DNA from: Desulfobacteraceae bacterium
Lineage (GTDB): Bacteria > Desulfobacterota > Desulfobacteria > Desulfobacterales > Desulfobacteraceae
Reading direction: 5' to 3'
Length of the DNA stretch: 8,497 nucleotides
Assembly: GCA_015486915.1 (NCBI GenBank)
Contig: WFQS01000588.1
Coordinates: forward strand, 1-8,497
Part shown: in pieces, positions 5,581 through 8,497 of the stretch
Layout of the letters: the number at the start of each line of letters is the position of its first letter
Position numbering within the stretch: position 1 is the stretch's first letter
The notes under the pieces: model-generated
What the model saw: only the letters and a program-made list of their open reading frames with translations
Databases searched by the model: none
What the model was told of the DNA's origin: nothing
Program-made: the position numbers and the translations under genes

Positions 5581-5744
5581 TCTTTTCCTTTTGTGCGCCC
5601 CCCATGTAAATCTATTTCTCTATTTAATTGGTTGGATTCTTTTTTTTGCATTTCTGCACAAATTTTGTTGATGCAGGACTTTGAACACCATGCTGCGACC
5701 ATGCCGACCATACCAATTTTTTTTATCTCTTAAATTTTTCTATC

Positions 5745-5772
5745 TTGACATGGAGGCAAATGGTCTTATTTT
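5745..5772 (+). promoter_or_regulatory. Possible promoter of the grpE-dnaK operon
   Basis: A perfect TTGACA at 5745-5750 is followed after 16 nt by TATTTT (5767-5772), a weak -10 box. Transcription would start near 5780, about 80 nt before grpE. No CCCCAT-like sigma-32 -10 element is visible near it. Confidence 0.4.
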
Positions 5773-5792
5773 TCAGGAAAATTAATTGGATA

Positions 5793-5814
5793 TTTACAAT
5801 GTAAAAAAATTGTA
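5793..5814. promoter_or_regulatory. Inverted repeats in the grpE leader, possible operator
   Basis: TTTACA-A-TGTAAA (5793-5805) is a perfect 13-nt palindrome. Overlapping it, TACAAT (5795-5800) and ATTGTA (5809-5814) form a second inverted repeat with an 8-nt spacer. They lie in the predicted leader, 47 nt before the grpE start. The sequence does not resemble CIRCE. Confidence 0.3.
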
Positions 5815-5861
5815 TTTAAAACAAAGACATATTCAGGATACAAGATCAGGAGAGAAAAAAA

Positions 5862-6503
5862 GTGGTTAACAAAGATGAACCTGTAAACACTGTGGAGTCG
5901 GGAAAAAAACATGTTGAGTCTGACGATGCCTTGAGTAAAGGGAAAAAATCGAAAGAGAAAAAAAAAGATCAATCTGTGAAAAGAAAAGGTTCAGAAAAAA
6001 AAGACCAAAAAGCATCAGAGCCGGGTATTGACGAGCTTAAGGCAGAAATTGAAGCAAATAAAGATCGTATTTTAAGAATTTCCGCTGAATTTGAGAATTA
6101 TAAAAAACGATCTGCAAAGGAGATGGATGATTTCAGGAAATTTGCCAATGAGACTCTTTTTAAACAACTTTTAACGGTTGTTGATAACCTTGAGCGTGCC
6201 ATATGTTCAGGTGAAGAATGCTCAGATGCAGAAGCTCTTCTTAAGGGCATCAAAATGACTCATAAAGAAATCATGAAATTTTTTGAAACATTTAATGTGA
6301 AGCCTGTGAAAGCTGATGGACAGCCCTTTGACCCTGTGTTCCACCAGGCTGTAAGCCAGCAGGAATCTGATGATTATCCTGATAATACGGTGATAAATGA
6401 ACTTCAGAAAGGTTATACTCTGCATGACAGGCTGATAAGACCATCCATGGTTGTTGTGTCAAAGGCAGGTGCAAAGGATGATCAGGACAAAAAACAGAAA
6501 TAG
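5862..6503 (+). CDS. grpE: Nucleotide exchange factor GrpE (co-chaperone of DnaK)
   Basis: 213 residues from a GTG start, supported by AGGAGA (5848-5853) with an 8-nt spacer; no nearby ATG fits better. GrpE is a cytoplasmic dimer that releases ADP from DnaK and so resets its substrate cycle. Residues ~1-55 are a very lysine-rich, low-complexity tail (runs such as KGKKSKEKKKDQ), longer than usual and probably disordered. Residues ~56-110 form the long dimerisation helix, with the conserved RISAEFENYKKRSAKE and LLTVVDNLERA. The C-terminal beta domain that touches the DnaK ATPase domain has DGQPFDPVFHQAV (152-164), then GYTLHDRLIRPSMVVVSK (184-201). dnaK follows 66 nt later with no terminator between, so the two are co-transcribed. 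No hrcA precedes it. Confidence 0.97.
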   Translation: MVNKDEPVNTVESGKKHVESDDALSKGKKSKEKKKDQSVKRKGSEKKDQKASEPGIDELKAEIEANKDRILRISAEFENYKKRSAKEMDDFRKFANETLFKQLLTVVDNLERAICSGEECSDAEALLKGIKMTHKEIMKFFETFNVKPVKADGQPFDPVFHQAVSQQESDDYPDNTVINELQKGYTLHDRLIRPSMVVVSKAGAKDDQDKKQK

Positions 6504-6554
6504 AAACAATAAAGATAAATTTTAAGATATTAGAAATAAAATATAAATATATAT

Positions 6555-6563
6555 AAGGAGGAG
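6555..6563 (+). promoter_or_regulatory. Strong ribosome binding site of dnaK
   Basis: AAGGAGGAG ends 6 nt before the ATG at 6570. It fixes the start and fits the high expression expected of DnaK relative to GrpE. The rest of the 66-nt grpE-dnaK gap is almost pure A/T and shows no hairpin. Confidence 0.75.
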
Positions 6564-6569
6564 AAAGTT

Positions 6570-8497
6570 ATGGGAAAAATAATAGGGATAGATCTTGGCA
6601 CAACAAATTCATGTGTTGCAGTCATGGAAGCAGGTGGAGAGGCAAAGGTTATTGCCAATGCAGAAGGCGGGCGTACAACTCCATCCACTGTGGCAATCAC
6701 TGAGAGCGGAGACCGTCTTGTGGGCCAGACTGCAAAGAGACAGGCCATCACAAATCCCGAAAATACGGTTTTTGGTGTAAAAAGGCTCATTGGAAGAAAA
6801 TTTGATTCAGACATAATTCAAAAGGATTTGAAAGTTCTTCCATATAAGATTGAGAAAGCATCAAATGGAGACACAAGAATCAACATAAGGGGCAAACAGC
6901 ACAGCCCTGCTGAAGTTTCTTCTTTTATTCTGTCCAATATCAAGAAGACCGCTGAAGATTACCTTGGTGAGGAAGTAAAAGATGCAGTTATAACTGTACC
7001 TGCATATTTCAATGACAGCCAGAGGCAGGCAACAAAAGATGCCGGCAAAATTGCAGGTCTTAATGTTAAAAGAATAATAAATGAGCCAACTGCTGCAGCA
7101 CTTGCATATGGTCTTGATAAAAAGAATGAAGAAAAGATTGTGGTTTTTGACCTTGGCGGCGGAACATTTGATGTGTCTGTTCTTGAAATCGGTGACGGTG
7201 TTTTTGAGGTAAAATCCACCAACGGCGATACTCATCTTGGCGGTGAAGATTTTGATTTAAGAATTATTGATTATATTGCAGATGAATTTAAAAAGGATCA
7301 GGGCATTGATATAAGAAATGATAAAATGGCCCTCCAACGCCTGAAAGAAGCTGCAGAAAAGGCCAAAATGGAACTTTCAAGCGCCGTTGAAACCGATGTC
7401 AATCTTCCCTTTATAACGGCCGATGCAAGCGGCCCTAAACATCTTGATGTAAAACTTACCAGGGCAAAACTTGAATCCCTTGTTGCGGATCTGCTTGACA
7501 ATCTTGAACAACCCTGCAGAACAGCTTTAAAAGATGCAGGCCTTTCTGCTTCTGACATCAATGAGGTTGTTCTCGTGGGCGGTATGACCCGTATGCCTGC
7601 TGTCCAGGAAAGGGTTGAAAGAATTTTCGGTAAAAAACCCCATAAGGGAGTTAACCCCGATGAAGTTGTTGCCATGGGTGCCGCAATCCAGGGTGGTGTG
7701 CTCCAGGGTGATGTAAATGATGTACTCCTGCTTGATGTAACGCCTCTTTCCCTTGGTATAGAAACACTTGGCGGTGTTATGACAAGGCTTATTGAAAAAA
7801 ATACTACCATTCCGACTAAAAAGAGTCAGGTGTTTTCAACTGCTGCCGATAACCAGCCTGCAGTGTCCATCCATGTTCTCCAGGGCGAACGTGAAATGGC
7901 GGCGGGAAATAAAACCCTTGGCCAGTTTGAACTTACCGATATTCCATCGGCACCAAGGGGTGTTCCACAGATTGAGGTTACCTTTGATATAGATGCAAAT
8001 GGAATTGTTAATGTGTCAGCTAAGGACAAGGCAACCGGTAAGGAGCAGTCCATTCGTATCACTGCAGCAAGCGGTCTGTCCGATGATGAAATACAGAAAA
8101 TGGTCAGGGATGCAGAGATGCATGCCGAAGAGGATAAGAAGAAAAAAGAGCTTGTTGATGCTAAAAACACTGCAGAATCTTTGATTAACCAGACTGAAAA
8201 AACTTTAAAAGAGCATGGCGAAAAAGTTGATGATGCAACAAAAAAGACCATTGAAAGCAAGCTTGAGGAGTTGAAACAGGTTAAAGACAGTGATAATGCA
8301 GAGACAATTAAACAGAAATGTGAAGATTTAACCCAGGCTTCACATAAACTGGCCGAGGCGATGTATCAGCAGGCAGCCCAGCAGACAGGTGATCCCAATG
8401 CTTCTGCCGGAGCAGGTGCCCAGGGTCAGGCTGGATCTGCTGCCCAGGATGATGATGTTGTGGATGCTGATTTTGAAGAGGTTGATGACAGCAAGAA
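6570..8497 (+). CDS. dnaK: Chaperone DnaK (Hsp70), stop codon just outside window
   Basis: 642 codons lie in the window, close to the usual full length (~638), and the end DFEEVDDSK is the typical C-terminus, so only a residue or two and the stop are missing. DnaK binds exposed hydrophobic segments of unfolded proteins in an ATP-driven cycle with DnaJ and GrpE. The ATPase domain shows GIDLGTTNS (6-14), [11 protein letters not shown] from N171, DLGGGTFD from D194 (T199, the autophosphorylation site, kept) and [14 protein letters not shown]. The interdomain linker [15 protein letters not shown] begins at 384. The substrate-binding beta domain includes [14 protein letters not shown] and [13 protein letters not shown], followed by the charged helical lid. 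The tail is a Gly/Ala/Gln-rich stretch before the acidic end. No truncation or missing key residue is seen. Second gene of the grpE-dnaK operon; dnaJ is not in the window. Confidence 0.98.
   Translation, partial: MGKIIGIDLGTTNSCVAVMEAGGEAKVIANAEGGRTTPSTVAITESGDRLVGQTAKRQAITNPENTVFGVKRLIGRKFDSDIIQKDLKVLPYKIEKASNGDTRINIRGKQHSPAEVSSFILSNIKKTAEDYLGEEVKDAVITVPAYFNDSQRQATKDAGKIAGLNVKRIINEPTAAALAYGLDKKNEEKIVVFDLGGGTFDVSVLEIGDGVFEVKSTNGDTHLGGEDFDLRIIDYIADEFKKDQGIDIRNDKMALQRLKEAAEKAKMELSSAVETDVNLPFITADASGPKHLDVKLTRAKLESLVADLLDNLEQPCRTALKDAGLSASDINEVVLVGGMTRMPAVQERVERIFGKKPHKGVNPDEVVAMGAAIQGGVLQGDVNDVLLLDVTPLSLGIETLGGVMTRLIEKNTTIPTKKSQVFSTAADNQPAVSIHVLQGEREMAAGNKTLGQFELTDIPSAPRGVPQIEVTFDIDANGIVNVSAKDKATGKEQSIRITAASGLSDDEIQKMVRDAEMHAEEDKKKKELVDAKNTAESLINQTEKTLKEHGEKVDDATKKTIESKLEELKQVKDSDNAETIKQKCEDLTQASHKLAEAMYQQAAQQTGDPNASAGAGAQGQAGSAAQDDDVVDADFEEVDDSK

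Larger units (their letters stand above)
5581..5861. other. Intergenic region between SRP RNA and grpE
   Basis: No gene is supported. No hrcA and no CIRCE operator (TTAGCACTC/GAGTGCTAA) is present. The stretch holds a possible grpE promoter at 5745-5772, an overlapping pair of AT-rich inverted repeats at 5793-5814, and the grpE ribosome binding site AGGAGA at 5848-5853. Confidence 0.6.

Noticed and set aside
5412..5733. Plus-strand open frames over the SRP RNA and its downstream region
   Set aside because: The sequence is explained by the SRP RNA and its base pairing; the products have no recognisable features.
7298..8260. Long minus-strand open frames opposite dnaK
   Set aside because: Typical shadows of a strongly coding gene. 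The Ser-rich products have no family motifs and the plus strand is unmistakably DnaK.
1..8497. CRISPR array, tRNA, rRNA, insertion-sequence transposase or prophage genes
   Set aside because: I searched by eye for regularly spaced repeats, tRNA arm patterns and transposase or phage motifs, and found none apart from the non-coding repeat element described.

Overview
The window looks like chromosomal DNA from an AT-rich, Gram-negative member of the Desulfobacterota (formerly deltaproteobacteria), most likely Desulfobacterales-like. This is an inference. It rests on a proteobacterial-type DnaK and GrpE, a bacterial SRP RNA, a lipoprotein signal, a FapA/DUF342-type protein and a very short flagellar-rod-like protein. 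No 16S rRNA or other strict taxonomic marker is present.

Layout, left to right. (1) 1-763, minus strand: the 5' part of a FapA/DUF342-type gene, cut by the window edge. It has an N-terminal array of short helical repeats. (2) 764-1328: no gene. It holds a 164-bp imperfect inverted-repeat element at 792-955 and a likely promoter for the next operon. (3) 1329-4176, plus strand: three closely spaced genes that look like an operon. They encode a divergent glycinamide-ribonucleotide-synthetase (PurD)-like ATP-grasp ligase, a DHH-family phosphoesterase overlapping it by 8 nt, and a 113-residue flagellar rod (FlgC)-like protein. (4) 4188-4538, minus strand: a small lipoprotein convergent with the rod-like gene. 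(5) 4539-4913: no gene, but a second, diverged half copy of the 792-955 element at 4643-4706. (6) 4914-5222, minus strand: a single-domain STAS anti-sigma-factor antagonist. (7) 5405-5580, plus strand: SRP RNA, divergent from the STAS gene, with a promoter just upstream. (8) 5862 to the right edge, plus strand: grpE and dnaK. dnaK lacks only its last codon or codons.

How they fit together. The right side is housekeeping protein biogenesis: SRP RNA for co-translational targeting, and GrpE/DnaK for folding. No hrcA gene or CIRCE operator is visible, so heat-shock control must be by other means. The middle operon pairs a ligase that resembles a purine enzyme but lacks its N-terminal signature with a phosphoesterase and a miniature rod protein. 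Their joint role is not evident from the sequence. It is the least explained gene set here, and several neighbours (FapA-like, rod-like, STAS) belong to families often linked to flagella or surface functions.

The most interesting non-coding signal is a small dispersed palindromic repeat. Its two arms and a third partial copy align with one another, and two small hairpins in it keep pairing through compensating base changes. This suggests a MITE-like or structured-RNA element family.
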